A stretch of 64,000 bases of DNA, from positions 1-64,000 of IMG/VR virus record IMGVR_UViG_3300042890_001239. One strand, 5' to 3'. A program made the position numbers and the translations under genes. Of this stretch, positions 1 through 10,865 are shown in pieces. Each line of letters begins with the position of its first letter. The first letter of the stretch is position 1. This stretch comes from a virus. The notes below the pieces were generated by a model. The model saw nothing but the letters and a program-made list of their open reading frames with translations. It was not told the origin of the DNA and did no database searches.

Positions 1-1718
1 TGAATACCTTGAGGACCAGTACCACCAGTGTTACCAATTACTCCTTGAATACCTTGAGGACCAGTGCCACCAGTATTTCCTTGAGGACCAGGAACAACTG
101 AATCAGCACCAGTAGCACCAGTGTTTCCTTGAGGACCTGTTGGACCTGTGTTTCCCTGAGAACCAGTTGGACCTTGAACAGTAGAAGCAGCACCAGTTGC
201 CCCAGTGTTTCCTTGAGGACCTTGTGGTCCAGTTGGACCAGTTACACCTTGAGGACCTTGAGAACCATTAGTAGTTGGCTGAATCCACTGCGAACTATTG
301 CCATCATCAATATAAACATATTCAATACCAGTATCGGAAGCCATCCAACGGTATCCCATTGTAATACCAGGATCTGTTGGTTCTGACAATTGATAGTAGT
401 ATGTACTTCCCCCACCACCACCGCCTCCTCCAGAACCACCAACAATACTAATATCTACATTTTTTCTTCTTCTGGTGATTGTAATATTGTCACCAATAAA
501 ATTAATCGTATTGGGATTACGAATAATTTTATCACCATTCAAACTTATATCAACACCACCGCCACCAGCAGGTGTTGTCATTGCACCAATACGATCTATT
601 GCCTTTTGAATATCATCATTTTTAAATGTATTCAGAACATTTGTAACGTGTTCTGAATGAAATGACAATACTCCATTATCTAATACAAGAGGAAATTCTG
701 CTTCCAGTACTGGAGATTCTCCAGCAGGACCTTGAGGACCTACGAGTCCATCGTTGCCTCGTTCGCCCTTTGCACCATTAGAACCCGGAACGCCCACAGG
801 TCCTCTATCACCTTTTTCTCCTTTTTCACCACGCGGACCTTGCAGACCAATGGAGCCTTGAGGTCCAATCGGACCTTCAGGACCAACTCTACCTTGGTCA
901 CCTTGTGCGCCCGGAATACCTTGTGGACCAACCAATCCTTGATTGCCTTGATCGCCTTTATCACCCTTGTCTCCTTGAATTCCTTGCTTACCTTGTAGCC
1001 CTTGTGCTCCTCGTGCACCGATATCTCCGTTATCACCTTTTGAACCTTGTGGACCAACTTCTCCTTGAGGACCGATTTCACCTTGTGGACCAACCTCTCC
1101 TTGAATACCACGATCTCCACGAAGACCTTGAATTCCTTGCTTACCTTGAAGACCTTCATCACCCTTAAAACCTTGAACACCCATAACTGGTGTTGTTTCT
1201 TTAACTATAGTTCGTTCTATAATTTCAATCTTGGTCTTTGGTGCAACTGGCTTTACTGCTGGTAATTTTACAGGTATAACAACTTCTTCAAACAAATTTT
1301 TAATCTGATGAGAGTTACCATAAAATTTAATAACTTTGTTTGTATCTTTTTGAATGAAATAATGCTCACTGATACCGTGACCAAGTTGCATTTTTTCATC
1401 ATACGGACAAGAAGAAATTTCTTTCAGTACTTGATTCTGTAATAAAGAACCAATAGGTCTTTTAACTTTGAAAGAAGTTCCTTGAAGTCCTTCAAAGGTT
1501 TGTACTGGAATGAATAATTCTTTAATTTTAGAAGAATTACCTTCGATTAAATATTCTTCACCATCAGAATTTCTTAGATATAATTGTGATATACCAGACC
1601 CAACTCTTATAACTTTTGGATTTGTCAGATATTCGACAATGTGGTATTCACAGCCTTGCAGCAGTTCTGAGTGCTGTTTTGCCAGTTTTAAAGATGTTTT
1701 GTTCTTTCCGAAGAACAT
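1..1718 (-). CDS. Collagen-like tail fibre protein (3' end cut by window edge)
   Basis: An uninterrupted frame runs from an ATG at 1718 to the window edge, so the C terminus is missing. The first ~170 residues are non-repetitive and hold two similar segments of the type [16 protein letters not shown] and [16 protein letters not shown], which look like an internal duplication. Then come ~45 Gly-X-Y triplets ([16 protein letters not shown] style), a short globular linker, a Gly-rich run near nt 410-430, and a second collagen block rich in [10 protein letters not shown]. Collagen-like phage proteins form trimeric fibre shafts, and the position beside two other collagen-like genes fits a host-recognition fibre. 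A CCTAAATA late element lies just upstream of the ATG and there is no clear Shine-Dalgarno sequence. Exact role (long fibre, short fibre, whisker) is unknown. Confidence 0.8.
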   Translation of the reverse strand, partial: MFFGKNKTSLKLAKQHSELLQGCEYHIVEYLTNPKVIRVGSGISQLYLRNSDGEEYLIEGNSSKIKELFIPVQTFEGLQGTSFKVKRPIGSLLQNQVLKEISSCPYDEKMQLGHGISEHYFIQKDTNKVIKFYGNSHQIKNLFEEVVIPVKLPAVKPVAPKTKIEIIERTIVKETTPVMGVQGFKGDEGLQGKQGIQGLRGDRGIQGEVGPQGEIGPQGEVGPQGSKGDNGDIGARGAQGLQGKQGIQGDKGDKGDQGNQGLVGPQGIPGAQGDQGRVGPEGPIGPQGSIGLQGPRGEKGEKGDRGPVGVPGSNGAKGERGNDGLVGPQGPAGESPVLEAEFPLVLDNGVLSFHSEHVTNVLNTFKNDDIQKAIDRIGAMTTPAGGGGVDISLNGDKIIRNPNTINFIGDNITITRRRKNVDISIVGGSGGGGGGGGSTYYYQLSEPTDPGITMGYRWMASDTGIEYVYIDDGNSSQWIQPTTNGSQGPQGVTGPTGPQGPQGNTGATGAASTVQGPTGSQGNTGPTGPQGNTGATGADSVVPGPQGNTGGTGPQGIQGVIGNTGGTGPQGI

Positions 1719-1724
1719 TTATAT

Positions 1725-1732
1725 TATTTAGG
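1725..1732 (-). promoter_or_regulatory. Late promoter element (CCTAAATA)
   Basis: Minus-strand CCTAAATA, 6/8 match to the T4 late element TATAAATA and identical in its core to the CTAAATA elements elsewhere in the window. Six bases separate it from the fibre ATG at 1718. Confidence 0.55.
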
Positions 1733-1743
1733 GTCCGATTTCA

Positions 1744-4700
1744 TTAGACTGGAATACACTCAAAGTAAACACCATTATATGTAAATCCTCCACCAGTGCG
1801 TATACTACAAGTAATTGGATATAAATCTACACCTTCACCATCACATACACTACCATCTCCTAGAGGCATTTGATTTGGATCTGTACTGCATAATGTACTA
1901 CCAAATGGACCACCACGACCATCATAGGCATTATATGTAGTTCCACGTATTAACATTGCGAAACCAGCAACATCACGATCTACACCGCCTAAACTTATTG
2001 CACTATAAAATGCCGGTGAATTTAATATAGTCAAGCCACTATAGGATCCTTTAAACAGACCAGGATCTATAGAGGCTAGACTTCCATATAGAGAATAATT
2101 TAACCACCAAGTACCTACACCTAGAGTAGTACCTCCAACATCATCACCACTTAAACTTAATTGAATTAATTCCCCAACAACTGCAGTTGCACCTTGAATC
2201 TGTAATGTACCGTTTCCAGGTATAACAACACTTGAAGACGGGTATCCATTAGAGGATGTTTTTCTTGTCTGCCATATACTAGGTGTAGACAAGAATGTGC
2301 GTGGTGTTGGAATCCATCTATCAGATCCATTGTATGAAATTATATCACCAGCACACAATCCGTTTGCTGGAAGATTTGGATATAATCTAGAAATTATTGC
2401 AGAACCATCTGTAACACCACTACTTCCACTACTACTACCACTAATTGTAATACTGTTCGATGTAGCACAAGTACCGATGGTAATATTTGATCCGGCAAGT
2501 AAAGTAACATCCCCTGTCAGTCCACCAAAACCAGTTGTAAATAAACCATGAACACCTTGATTTGTAATAGTAACATTACCTGTTGCACCTGATACTGAAA
2601 TAGCGGTTCCAGCAACAGCCGTGCATACACCTTGAAGTGCTCCAGTTTTTCCATTAAAACTTCTTACAACAGTACCAAGATAAGTTCCACTTACATTAAG
2701 ATTATTACCACCAGTAACTGTGAGAGTTCCATATGCAATTGTACTAACACCTTGACTAGCACCACCAATACTTAAGACAGCATCTTTTAAATTAACATTT
2801 GAGGTAACAAAACTACCAACGTGTGATAAACCTATACTTTTAGTAGTATCTGTTGATGTAATGCTATTAATATCAGTAAGATTAGATGATAAACTTAATG
2901 TTAAATTTCCTGTTCCTCCAACTGGACTTACATTAATTTGTGATGATGTTCCAATTATTTGACGAACACCAGTATTAGTAATAGTTACATTGCCAGTAGA
3001 ACCTGTTAAGAAAATTCCAGCTCCTGAGTTAACTGATCCAACACCTACTACATTACCGGTAAGACCATTAAATCTGTTGACAAGATTTCCTTCAATATCA
3101 TTTACAGATCCATCAAAAGATATATTAGAAGCATACACATTGATAGAATTAGTTTGATTTGTTATCTCTATTCCGGGTACTGTTTTACTTACACCAGATC
3201 CAACTTTTGTAACGTTACTACCATAAAGAGTTAATGCATCATTAGTTGTATTGATAAAAATTCCACTTGCATTACACACACCCGTAATATAAACAGTATC
3301 ATCAAGAATAATTGGACCACATGAGCCACATGCTCCAGTAGATGAGAAGATTATAGAATTACCCGATAAAGTAATTCCCATATTATTTCCAGCAGCTAAA
3401 GTTACTGCACCTGTGAGACCATTAATAAAATTAATAATATTAGGTGCACTTATATTTCCGGAGAATGATGCACCAGATGCAGAAATACCTCTACTTGCAC
3501 TCACAAGACCTGTAAAAGATGCTGTAATACCTTTCAGTGTTCCTGATAAAGTAACACCACGACTTGCAGAAATACCTGCATTAAACGTATTAAGTCCTGT
3601 GAAGTTTGCAGTAACACCTGTAAGAGTTCCACTAAGATTTGCACTGGCACCATTGATTAACAGGCTATTAAAATTTACATCGCTTGTGGACACTTCAAGA
3701 TAAGATCCAGTTTGATCGCCTATTTGTACACTACTGGTGCTATCAAGTACTATAAGAGCACCAGTAGTAAGAGATATATTATTTGCAGAAGGGGTACTTA
3801 ATACAATTGCACCATCACTATTAATGTTTAAACCCTCAGTCACAATGTTTATCGGATTACCACCAATATAATTACTAATATTATCTGTGTAAATAGTACC
3901 AGTAGAATTGATAGTTAGTGCTGTTAAACTTCCTGTTGTTGTAACCATTGACCCTACACTAGGGGTATAAACCCATCTTGGTACAGAAGTATCAACATAA
4001 ATTCCTGTGTTACCAGTTCCAGTCGCAAGAGCCAAACAGAAACTTCCAGTTCCTGCTTCAGTAATTTGAATTCTAGACGTGCTTCCCGACGTTAATCCAC
4101 TTGCATTACCTGTGAGATTTGTTCCGAGACCAGAGAAGCCAACCGTAGAGGATACAAGTCCTGTGAATTCAGCACCACCTAATGTTACACCTGTTACTGC
4201 ACCTGTTAGTCCGTTGAAAGTAATAACATAAGGACCACTTATACCATCGGCACCAGTATTACCAGGGGCACCAGTAGCACCAGTATTTCCTGCTGATCCA
4301 GTAGGACCTTGTATACCAGGATCACCTTTATCACCCTTTTGTCCAACAGCACCATTAAGATTTACATTCCAGTCATTAAAATATCCTGTACCTGTAACAG
4401 AATTAACGGTAAGAGATAAGTTTATACCAGTATAACCATTAACTGTTGCAATAAAATATTGAGATAAACCGGCTGCAACTAAAACAGTTTGAACTTTAGT
4501 ATAGGCTAATCCAGTTGGTATGGTTAACGTGACACCAGAACCAGAACAAATACCTGATAGGGTTATACCTACTTTGCTTGTGGTACTATAAATATCCCCA
4601 GCCAGACCAGTAGCACCAGTATTTCCAGTAGCACCATTGGCACCAGTAGCACCCGTATTTCCTTGAGGACCAGTAGCACCCGTATTTCCTTGAGCACCCT

Positions 4701-4896
4701 GTGCTCCGGGATCACCTTGTTCACCGGGATTACCTTTTGCACCAATATTACCTTGAACTCCCTGAGGACCTGTAGGTCCTGGAGGTCCTGTAGGACCCAT
4801 TAAAGTACTACCAGGTCCAACGGGTCCTTGTGGTCCGGTGGTTCCAGGAACTCCATAAGGAGTTCCGTAAACTATTACATTAATGATGTCTTCCAT
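1744..4896 (-). CDS. Large collagen-like tail fibre/adhesin protein, 1050 aa
   Basis: The protein opens with ~100 residues dominated by collagen-type [10 protein letters not shown] triplets, followed by an 86-residue module (nt 4339-4596) that is also present in the next fibre gene. A second short collagen run follows, then a long Gly/Ser/Thr/Asn-rich beta-strand-like region with many copies of the pattern NGLTGxVxLxxGxNxxIxxxGNxIxI. Such repeats are common in phage and bacterial trimeric beta-structured fibres. The last ~150 residues are less repetitive and have aromatic and Cys residues, as expected for a receptor-binding tip. It has its own exact TATAAATA upstream. No enzymatic motif was seen. 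Role as a virion fibre is inferred from composition and neighbours. Confidence 0.8.
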   Translation of the reverse strand: MEDIINVIVYGTPYGVPGTTGPQGPVGPGSTLMGPTGPPGPTGPQGVQGNIGAKGNPGEQGDPGAQGAQGNTGATGPQGNTGATGANGATGNTGATGLAGDIYSTTSKVGITLSGICSGSGVTLTIPTGLAYTKVQTVLVAAGLSQYFIATVNGYTGINLSLTVNSVTGTGYFNDWNVNLNGAVGQKGDKGDPGIQGPTGSAGNTGATGAPGNTGADGISGPYVITFNGLTGAVTGVTLGGAEFTGLVSSTVGFSGLGTNLTGNASGLTSGSTSRIQITEAGTGSFCLALATGTGNTGIYVDTSVPRWVYTPSVGSMVTTTGSLTALTINSTGTIYTDNISNYIGGNPINIVTEGLNINSDGAIVLSTPSANNISLTTGALIVLDSTSSVQIGDQTGSYLEVSTSDVNFNSLLINGASANLSGTLTGVTANFTGLNTFNAGISASRGVTLSGTLKGITASFTGLVSASRGISASGASFSGNISAPNIINFINGLTGAVTLAAGNNMGITLSGNSIIFSSTGACGSCGPIILDDTVYITGVCNASGIFINTTNDALTLYGSNVTKVGSGVSKTVPGIEITNQTNSINVYASNISFDGSVNDIEGNLVNRFNGLTGNVVGVGSVNSGAGIFLTGSTGNVTITNTGVRQIIGTSSQINVSPVGGTGNLTLSLSSNLTDINSITSTDTTKSIGLSHVGSFVTSNVNLKDAVLSIGGASQGVSTIAYGTLTVTGGNNLNVSGTYLGTVVRSFNGKTGALQGVCTAVAGTAISVSGATGNVTITNQGVHGLFTTGFGGLTGDVTLLAGSNITIGTCATSNSITISGSSSGSSGVTDGSAIISRLYPNLPANGLCAGDIISYNGSDRWIPTPRTFLSTPSIWQTRKTSSNGYPSSSVVIPGNGTLQIQGATAVVGELIQLSLSGDDVGGTTLGVGTWWLNYSLYGSLASIDPGLFKGSYSGLTILNSPAFYSAISLGGVDRDVAGFAMLIRGTTYNAYDGRGGPFGSTLCSTDPNQMPLGDGSVCDGEGVDLYPITCSIRTGGGFTYNGVYFECIPV
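4339..4596 (-). repeat. Shared fibre module, copy A (86 aa)
   Basis: Encodes 86 residues beginning DIYSTTSKVGITLSG and ending NLNGAVGQ. It aligns without gaps with nt 7407-7664 of the neighbouring fibre gene, with about 49 of 86 residues identical. Collagen triplets flank both copies. Confidence 0.85.
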
Positions 4897-4905
4897 GTGG
4901 TAATA

Positions 4906-4913
4906 TATTTATA
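4906..4913 (-). promoter_or_regulatory. Late promoter TATAAATA
   Basis: Exact minus-strand match to the T4 late promoter element, nine bases before the ATG at 4896. A start five to six bases downstream would leave a leader of only a few bases. Confidence 0.7.
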
Positions 4914-4934
4914 TCAAGTGCATGTTATTTAATT

Positions 4935-7900
4935 TTATACTGAAGCATAATTTTGTCCACCGATAAAGCCTAGAAAAGAAACTCCATTATCTACCGTTAC
5001 AAAGGAGAATACATCAACTTTTTGTACTCCAGCAGATCCTGAAGTTAATGTTGGAGCCACTCCACCAGCCCATCGTACTTTGGATCCCCATGTAACTGTA
5101 GATGTTGGAGTATTCATCTGCAATATTAAAGTAAACCCAATAGTACGATTAGCCACTTCTGTTGGAACATTTGTTACTACAAAATTTGTAATACTAGAAG
5201 TTAATGCCACAGTAAAGACTTGAGCTTTGGAAAGATCTAAAGTAAGTGTACCACTATCAATCGATACTGCTGCATATGGTTCATTATACCACTGCAATGT
5301 TGGTTGGTAAATTGTATTTTTATTAAAATCTGCTGTCAAACCACCAAAACTAGCAGGACCGGTTGGTATAACCGTAAAGCTTTTGGTAAAATTCTGAACT
5401 TCAGTAAAATTCTGAACAACATTTAATTTAGCAACATTTGTAATTGCACCAGTATCAGTATTGATACTCAATACACCGCTATTTGTAAATGTGAGAGTAT
5501 TTCCTGTGCTAGTAATTGATAATCCAGCAGAACCAGTAAACCCAACATTACCTGTTATACCTGTAACAGTATTAACAATATTAATACCAGATATGCCACC
5601 AGATCCTACAGTTATTTTTGTTGCAGTAAGATTGGCAGTAGTTAAATTGGCAGCACATACTCCAATAGTACCAAATTGGTTTAATTCTCCAGTAATACCA
5701 TGAAAGCCATCATTAACTCTTCTATTGTTTACAGAAACTAAATCCAATTCATATCTTTGATAATCACTTTGTGATAATCTATTAATTAATGGAACATAAT
5801 AAGAAGATCCATGAGAATTATTACTAAGGAATAATTTATTATAAGCAGTACCAGAACCATATGCATGACTACTTAATAACGATCCACCAGTACATCCAGT
5901 ACTTCCACCCTCAGTCCCATTTGTTATACCTGTATAAGGTGATATCTTGGCAACATAATTATTTGTTATTGTTGTATAAACAGCAGTCTGTGATGGAGTA
6001 GAACTAACAGCACCATCGGTATTTGATGATCTTGTACCAATTTGTGCTAATCTTTGAGATTCACCTTTTCCTATAATTGAATTTCCGTCTGCAGTTATAA
6101 AGAGTGGTTGAGTTGCTGATGCACCTGCAAGTCCGGAAGATTGAGTGCCATCATTCTCGGCTACAGATATAACACCTCCTCTATATACTCCAATATTTGC
6201 AGGAACATTATTAATAATAATATTATCTCTAACTGTATAGTATTTTGGTCTACCCATACTAATATCAGTATAGAATGCTATTGCACTAGAGCTGTCATAA
6301 GGAACATTTCTTGTAGCTGCTATTGGCAAACCATCATCTGTAAATGGACTTTTTCCATCAGTAGTAACATCAAAGTGGAATGTATTATTGCTAACATTTC
6401 CAACAGCAATTTGAGGATTTATATGGGGTGAACCTCTAGCAATAGATCTAACATTGCAATAAATTTGATTGCCAGTTATTGTAGATTCATCTCCTTGAAT
6501 TTTTATTGAACGACCTTGGCAATTTGTAAATTTATTATTTGCTACAATACTACTTGCTGGAATAGTATTTGCACCATAAGTTCGTCCACCAAATAATACT
6601 ACTCCATCTGCATCAGAGTTTCTATCAACATTTCCACCAGAAGTTCCTGTTAAAATATTTTCAAATACATTATTTGTTACATTAACCCATTCTGCGTATG
6701 TGATTTCTAAACCTCGGTTTGTCACAACAAAGGCTTGACAACCACCACCAGTTATTCCAAGTGAAGATCTTAGTATATTTTTAAATAATGAATTTGTTAC
6801 TGTAACACTTTTAAATCCACCCTCAATATAACATCCAAGACTTGCAGTTAAGGTAGAATCAGGTGCAAAAGTATTAAGAAACTGACAATTATTAATAAAA
6901 ATTCGTGCGGTTGATTGAGAAGCAGAATAAGATTGAAAAATTCTAGAATTTGTATTATTTGCATCAAAAATTATATTTTCTAGATGAATATAATTGGTAT
7001 CTCCATTTAATGTCAACATCCCAGCACCAGTAGCACCACCATATTTTATAGTGGCATTATCTCCTAAAAGTTTAATATCTTTACTAACAGGTTCAAAACC
7101 AAGTGCTGCATTTATTTTATATGTTCCATATGGAAAATATATTGTTCCAGAAGAAATACCGGTAAATCCAAAGATAGCACCTAATGCTGTTTGAATAGCA
7201 GCTCTATCGTCTGTAACACCGTCACCAATTGCACCAAAGTCCTTAACAGAAAATACATCTTTCAATTTACTATCTATTGTACGAGCTACTGCGCCACTAC
7301 CAGATTGTGTAAAGCAAAGACCAGATAGAGTTACATTACCAGTGGCTCCTGTATTACCAGTGGTACCAGGAGAACCAGTAGAACCTTGCAATCCTTGAGG
7401 ACCAGCTTGCCCAATTGCTCCTGCAAGATTGATATCCCAATTACTAAAATTTCCTGCACCAGAAACACCAGTAACTGTTAAACTTAATGTAACACCAGAA
7501 TAGTTTACCATGGTGGCATTAAAATATTGAGTAACTGTAGCTGCTATTAATAAACTTTGAACTTTACTATAAGCTAAACCAGAAGGAACTGTTAACGTTA
7601 CTCCACTTCCAGCCGTTAAGGATCCTAATGTAATTGAGGTAATAGAAGTTGTTCTATATACATCTCCAGTATTTCCTGTAGGTCCTTGTAATCCAGTTGC
7701 ACCTGTATTTCCTTGTGGTCCTGTAGCACCGGTATTTCCTTGAGGACCAGGAGCCGTTGAACCTGCACCCGTAGCACCAGTATTTCCTTGTGGTCCAGTA
7801 GCACCGGTATTTCCTTGTGATCCAGTAGGACCAGGAGCAGTAGAACCTGCACCAGTAGCACCAGTATTACCTTGTTGTCCAGTAGCACCAGTATTACCTT

Positions 7901-9161
7901 GAGGACCAGCAGGACCTGTAGGACCAGTTGAACCAACTCCACCAATAGAAGATATTGTAATATTTTTACCAGATAAAGTTATACCAACATTGGAACCGGC
8001 AACTAAAGTAAGATCACCAGTAAGACCATTAAGTGATGATACCCCACTAGTAATACCACCCGTAGAAGTAATAATTACACTATTTCCACTAATACCTAGT
8101 GTGACATTTTCACCGCCAATAAAATCTATAGATCCAGTAATACCATTGATACTACGTACAACAGTTCCTTGATAACTTCCACTAATACCAATATTACCAT
8201 TAATATATACTAAACCACCACTTGGTGTTAGAATCATATTTCCAGCTGATGAAAGATCTAACGTAGCATTTGTAAGAGCACCATCAGTAACATCGTTGTA
8301 AATAAGCTTTAGAATTTTTCCATCACTTTTATTAACTTCTATCGCATGGGTTCTAGCTAAAACACTATTTCTATTAATCACAAGATTGGTATCAGGAGAA
8401 AGTGGATTTTGGTTTCGGATCTTAACCATATTAGAACTAGTTGATCCCAATACTTCTAAAACCGTTCCATAATTATTAGATTCTACATCACCCAATTGAA
8501 CAAGACTACGATCTTGAAAGAATATTCCATCTTGTGCTCTAAAGTAAAAGAAACTAGTTGCAGACAACTCCGCTCCGCTTAGTTCTACTTCAAAACTTCC
8601 ACTACCTACTAATACTGAATTAAGAGATAATTGTGATGGGTTAGGAGTATATCTAAGAGGAGAGAGTCCTCCATCAATTTTTAATGCTTGGTTACCACAT
8701 CCACCAGCAAATACAAGATATTGTACATCTTCAGTATTGGTTGTAGTGAGAGCCATCTGTGTAGCAATACCATCATCTGCAGGAATAGTATCGTAAATAA
8801 TTGTACCAACATTAGACGTATTACCATTAACAGCCGTACCGCTAACTTGAATAAATGTTATTTGATTACCAGAATATGCCGTAACTGTTCCGTAAATATA
8901 ATTTCCAATATCTGAAAAACTTACTTTTATTGTATGCCCAACAGATATTGCATTAGCATTTGCTGCTAGATTAACAGTTACTGTACTGCTAGTACCATAA
9001 TTTACGGTAATAGAACCTGTAAAATTTAATAAAAAGAAACCTTGACCTGTATTACCTTGTGGACCAGCAGGTCCAGTTGATCCGGGTACTCCAGGAGCAC
9101 CTTCAACAGCATACGGTGTTGGATATATAGTTACTTGAACTGTTTTGCTTGGATTTGCCAT
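4935..9161 (-). CDS. Tail fibre/tailspike with collagen stretches and pectate-lyase-type beta-helix, 1408 aa
   Basis: The N terminus has a short collagen run ([15 protein letters not shown]) and globular domains. Residues ~405-500 are collagen triplets, then comes the 86-residue module shared with the downstream fibre gene. From about residue 635 the sequence [19 protein letters not shown] is the classic opening of a pectate-lyase-3 type right-handed beta-helix, and it continues to ~1100 with Asn-rich turns (TNNVF, NNKFTNC, GNQIYC). This fold is typical of phage tailspikes that bind or cleave capsular or O-antigen polysaccharide. A ~200-residue C-terminal domain follows. Catalytic residues cannot be assigned by eye, so depolymerase activity is an inference. 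It starts two bases after the stop of the upstream gene. Confidence 0.82.
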   Translation of the reverse strand: MANPSKTVQVTIYPTPYAVEGAPGVPGSTGPAGPQGNTGQGFFLLNFTGSITVNYGTSSTVTVNLAANANAISVGHTIKVSFSDIGNYIYGTVTAYSGNQITFIQVSGTAVNGNTSNVGTIIYDTIPADDGIATQMALTTTNTEDVQYLVFAGGCGNQALKIDGGLSPLRYTPNPSQLSLNSVLVGSGSFEVELSGAELSATSFFYFRAQDGIFFQDRSLVQLGDVESNNYGTVLEVLGSTSSNMVKIRNQNPLSPDTNLVINRNSVLARTHAIEVNKSDGKILKLIYNDVTDGALTNATLDLSSAGNMILTPSGGLVYINGNIGISGSYQGTVVRSINGITGSIDFIGGENVTLGISGNSVIITSTGGITSGVSSLNGLTGDLTLVAGSNVGITLSGKNITISSIGGVGSTGPTGPAGPQGNTGATGQQGNTGATGAGSTAPGPTGSQGNTGATGPQGNTGATGAGSTAPGPQGNTGATGPQGNTGATGLQGPTGNTGDVYRTTSITSITLGSLTAGSGVTLTVPSGLAYSKVQSLLIAATVTQYFNATMVNYSGVTLSLTVTGVSGAGNFSNWDINLAGAIGQAGPQGLQGSTGSPGTTGNTGATGNVTLSGLCFTQSGSGAVARTIDSKLKDVFSVKDFGAIGDGVTDDRAAIQTALGAIFGFTGISSGTIYFPYGTYKINAALGFEPVSKDIKLLGDNATIKYGGATGAGMLTLNGDTNYIHLENIIFDANNTNSRIFQSYSASQSTARIFINNCQFLNTFAPDSTLTASLGCYIEGGFKSVTVTNSLFKNILRSSLGITGGGCQAFVVTNRGLEITYAEWVNVTNNVFENILTGTSGGNVDRNSDADGVVLFGGRTYGANTIPASSIVANNKFTNCQGRSIKIQGDESTITGNQIYCNVRSIARGSPHINPQIAVGNVSNNTFHFDVTTDGKSPFTDDGLPIAATRNVPYDSSSAIAFYTDISMGRPKYYTVRDNIIINNVPANIGVYRGGVISVAENDGTQSSGLAGASATQPLFITADGNSIIGKGESQRLAQIGTRSSNTDGAVSSTPSQTAVYTTITNNYVAKISPYTGITNGTEGGSTGCTGGSLLSSHAYGSGTAYNKLFLSNNSHGSSYYVPLINRLSQSDYQRYELDLVSVNNRRVNDGFHGITGELNQFGTIGVCAANLTTANLTATKITVGSGGISGINIVNTVTGITGNVGFTGSAGLSITSTGNTLTFTNSGVLSINTDTGAITNVAKLNVVQNFTEVQNFTKSFTVIPTGPASFGGLTADFNKNTIYQPTLQWYNEPYAAVSIDSGTLTLDLSKAQVFTVALTSSITNFVVTNVPTEVANRTIGFTLILQMNTPTSTVTWGSKVRWAGGVAPTLTSGSAGVQKVDVFSFVTVDNGVSFLGFIGGQNYASV
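7407..7664 (-). repeat. Shared fibre module, copy B (86 aa)
   Basis: Partner of nt 4339-4596. It starts [15 protein letters not shown] and ends INLAGAIGQ, with no gap relative to copy A. The WD/WN and LTV-V-G-G positions are conserved. Confidence 0.85.
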
Positions 9162-9162
9162 A

Positions 9163-9561
9163 TTAGGAATTTGCAGTTACATCAGGAAGAGTTTCAATTT
9201 TTCCTCGTAATAGAGTTATTATACCACCATTATTTGGATATTGAAGTTGCATATCATAGAAGGAGGGAGTATATTCTGAAAAACTTTTAGTATATTGCGA
9301 TCCAATAGTAATATAAACCAATCCACCTGTAGCACTTGCTGCTAGCCCACCAGTTACCCCATCAACTGGAATAACTGAAGATCCAACAGGAACTCCAAGT
9401 ACATATGACACTAATAGACCACTTGGGTGATAACTTTTTCTAACTTGCATCGATAAGGTAGCTCCACCCAAATTAAAGGTGTTTCCTGCTGCATTCGCAA
9501 GATTCATTACCCAAGTTAAAGTATCACCTTTTACAACAACTGGATTAAAGTTATCTGACAT
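9163..9561 (-). CDS. Small fibre-associated virion protein, 132 aa
   Basis: Short protein with alternating hydrophobic beta-strand pattern ([26 protein letters not shown] split over residues ~14-39), no Cys and no enzymatic motif. Composition and position resemble the small beta-sandwich proteins that often precede fibre genes in phages and attach fibres to the baseplate. The function is inferred from context only. The ATG has GGAG eight to ten bases upstream. The leader carries a 9-bp hairpin and a CTAAATA element further up, so the gene and the 1408-aa fibre gene behind it are probably one late transcript. Confidence 0.65.
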   Translation of the reverse strand: MSDNFNPVVVKGDTLTWVMNLANAAGNTFNLGGATLSMQVRKSYHPSGLLVSYVLGVPVGSSVIPVDGVTGGLAASATGGLVYITIGSQYTKSFSEYTPSFYDMQLQYPNNGGIITLLRGKIETLPDVTANS

Positions 9562-9580
9562 TAATAGGATTCTCCAAAGA

Positions 9581-9606
9581 ATAATAGCCCTATTAAAGGC
9601 TATTAT
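9581..9606 (-). other. Hairpin in the 5' leader of the fibre transcript
   Basis: ATAATAGCC (9581-9589) pairs perfectly with GGCTATTAT (9598-9606) around an 8-base loop. It lies between the CTAAATA element and the Shine-Dalgarno GGAG. It lacks a good U-run, so a leader structure or weak terminator of the glycosyltransferase gene are both possible. Confidence 0.55.
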
Positions 9607-9617
9607 AGATTCTCCTA

Positions 9618-9624
9618 TATTTAG
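9618..9624 (-). promoter_or_regulatory. Late promoter element (CTAAATA)
   Basis: Minus-strand CTAAATA between the stop of the glycosyltransferase gene and the fibre-associated gene, giving a ~50-base leader. Confidence 0.55.
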
Positions 9625-9639
9625 AAGCTTTGAAGATTA

Positions 9640-10863
9640 TCAGAGTTTAACGGTAGCTGCTGTAGGATTCATTACAAGTGTGGTTTTATTAGTTGCTTTA
9701 GCAACTTTTTCTGCCCACTCTTTGCTTTGATTTGCAAGAGCTTCTTGCATTTTTTGCATACCTTGCCCATAAATTTTATAATTATTGGCAATTCTTTCTC
9801 TATGTTCCTGTGGTAGGTGTGGTTCCTTTAGCAATTTTTCACAAGTTGCAATACCAATTTCTGGTCTTCCAGTGTAATATGCAGTTGTGGCAATTTCATC
9901 AAAAATTCCCCATGCATAATTTGCCTTATCAACAAACAAAATATCATTTTCTGGAATAGGAATGCTGAGACCCAATGAAGCCACCAAGAATGCATTTCTT
10001 GGTCTATTATACTTGCGGTAGATACAAGAAAGGTGGTATAGTGGTTCTACTCTATTAGGAGCAGTCTCAAATGCCATCATAAAGGCATCTGCGATTTCAT
10101 GAACAGGCTTACCTTGAAATTCACGACACATACCTACTCGCATCCAAGAAAAGAATACTTCTTCGTGCCAAGATTCTAGTTTGATTCGTGCCATGTATTC
10201 AACTTCTGCAACATCATACATTCGTGCATCAAATGCTGATTGAGCAGCATAAAATTGTTTACGAGGTTGATTTGGATCTTTTTCAAGGTATGACTTAAGA
10301 ATATGATAATCTTTAGTATACTTTTCGATGTCATTGGCAACGGCTCGTGAACGACAACCTTCAGTACGAACTTCCCATCCGTAATTACCTTCAAGCTTTT
10401 TGACATTCATGGGCTGTTCGCACATTGCATATTCATGCAATGGTTCTTCGTACCACCACTTCTTTTTGGCAACATTGAAAACCTGTGCACGAAGCCACTG
10501 AAACTCGCCTCGTTTGATCTGCACAACATAACCATCCAATTCATCATCAAAAGATGCTACTGGTAATTCTCCAACAAGAAAATCATCAGCATCAATCATC
10601 ATAACCCACTTGGTTTTTCCCATGCACGCTTCTAATGCTTTTGATCGATTAGTTCCGAAATCAGACCATTCGTGATCTAAAATTTCACCAGGAATTCCCT
10701 TTTCATCAAAGAACTTTTTAATTATTTCTTTTGTGTTATCTGTTGAACCTGTATCACAAATAACATAATAATTAATAAATGGTGCGCATGAAGCCAAACA
10801 TCTTTCGATATTTGGTGCTTCGTCCTTAACAATCATAGATAGTGTCAAATTATACATAGTCAT
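9640..10863 (-). CDS. Family 2 glycosyltransferase with helical C-terminal repeats, 407 aa
   Basis: The N-terminal ~200 residues form a GT-A (family 2) domain: LSMIVKDEAPNIERCL at the start, the nucleotide-binding VICDTGSTDNT near residue 35, and the metal-binding D-x-D as MMIDADDF near residue 90. The C-terminal half is helical with TPR-like spacing (AEVEYMARIKLE, PLYHLSCIYRKYN). Such TPR-containing GT2 proteins are common in phages and bacteria. The donor and acceptor are unknown, and fibre, DNA or cell-envelope targets are all possible. It starts three bases after regA ends, with AAGG upstream, so it is probably cotranscribed with the replication genes. Confidence 0.85.
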   Translation of the reverse strand: MTMYNLTLSMIVKDEAPNIERCLASCAPFINYYVICDTGSTDNTKEIIKKFFDEKGIPGEILDHEWSDFGTNRSKALEACMGKTKWVMMIDADDFLVGELPVASFDDELDGYVVQIKRGEFQWLRAQVFNVAKKKWWYEEPLHEYAMCEQPMNVKKLEGNYGWEVRTEGCRSRAVANDIEKYTKDYHILKSYLEKDPNQPRKQFYAAQSAFDARMYDVAEVEYMARIKLESWHEEVFFSWMRVGMCREFQGKPVHEIADAFMMAFETAPNRVEPLYHLSCIYRKYNRPRNAFLVASLGLSIPIPENDILFVDKANYAWGIFDEIATTAYYTGRPEIGIATCEKLLKEPHLPQEHRERIANNYKIYGQGMQKMQEALANQSKEWAEKVAKATNKTTLVMNPTAATVKL

Positions 10864-10865
10864 CC

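Noticed and set aside
740-1180. Val/Lys-rich minus-strand frame
   Set aside because: Shadow of the collagen-like gene that spans 1-1718 in another frame.
1-1200. Short-period direct repeats that might be a CRISPR array
   Set aside because: They are Gly-X-Y codon repeats of a continuous collagen-like reading frame, with no constant repeat/spacer length.
7625-7945. Leu/Val-rich alternate-frame protein in the collagen region
   Set aside because: Shadow frame of the collagen repeats of the 1408-aa fibre gene; no start signal of its own.
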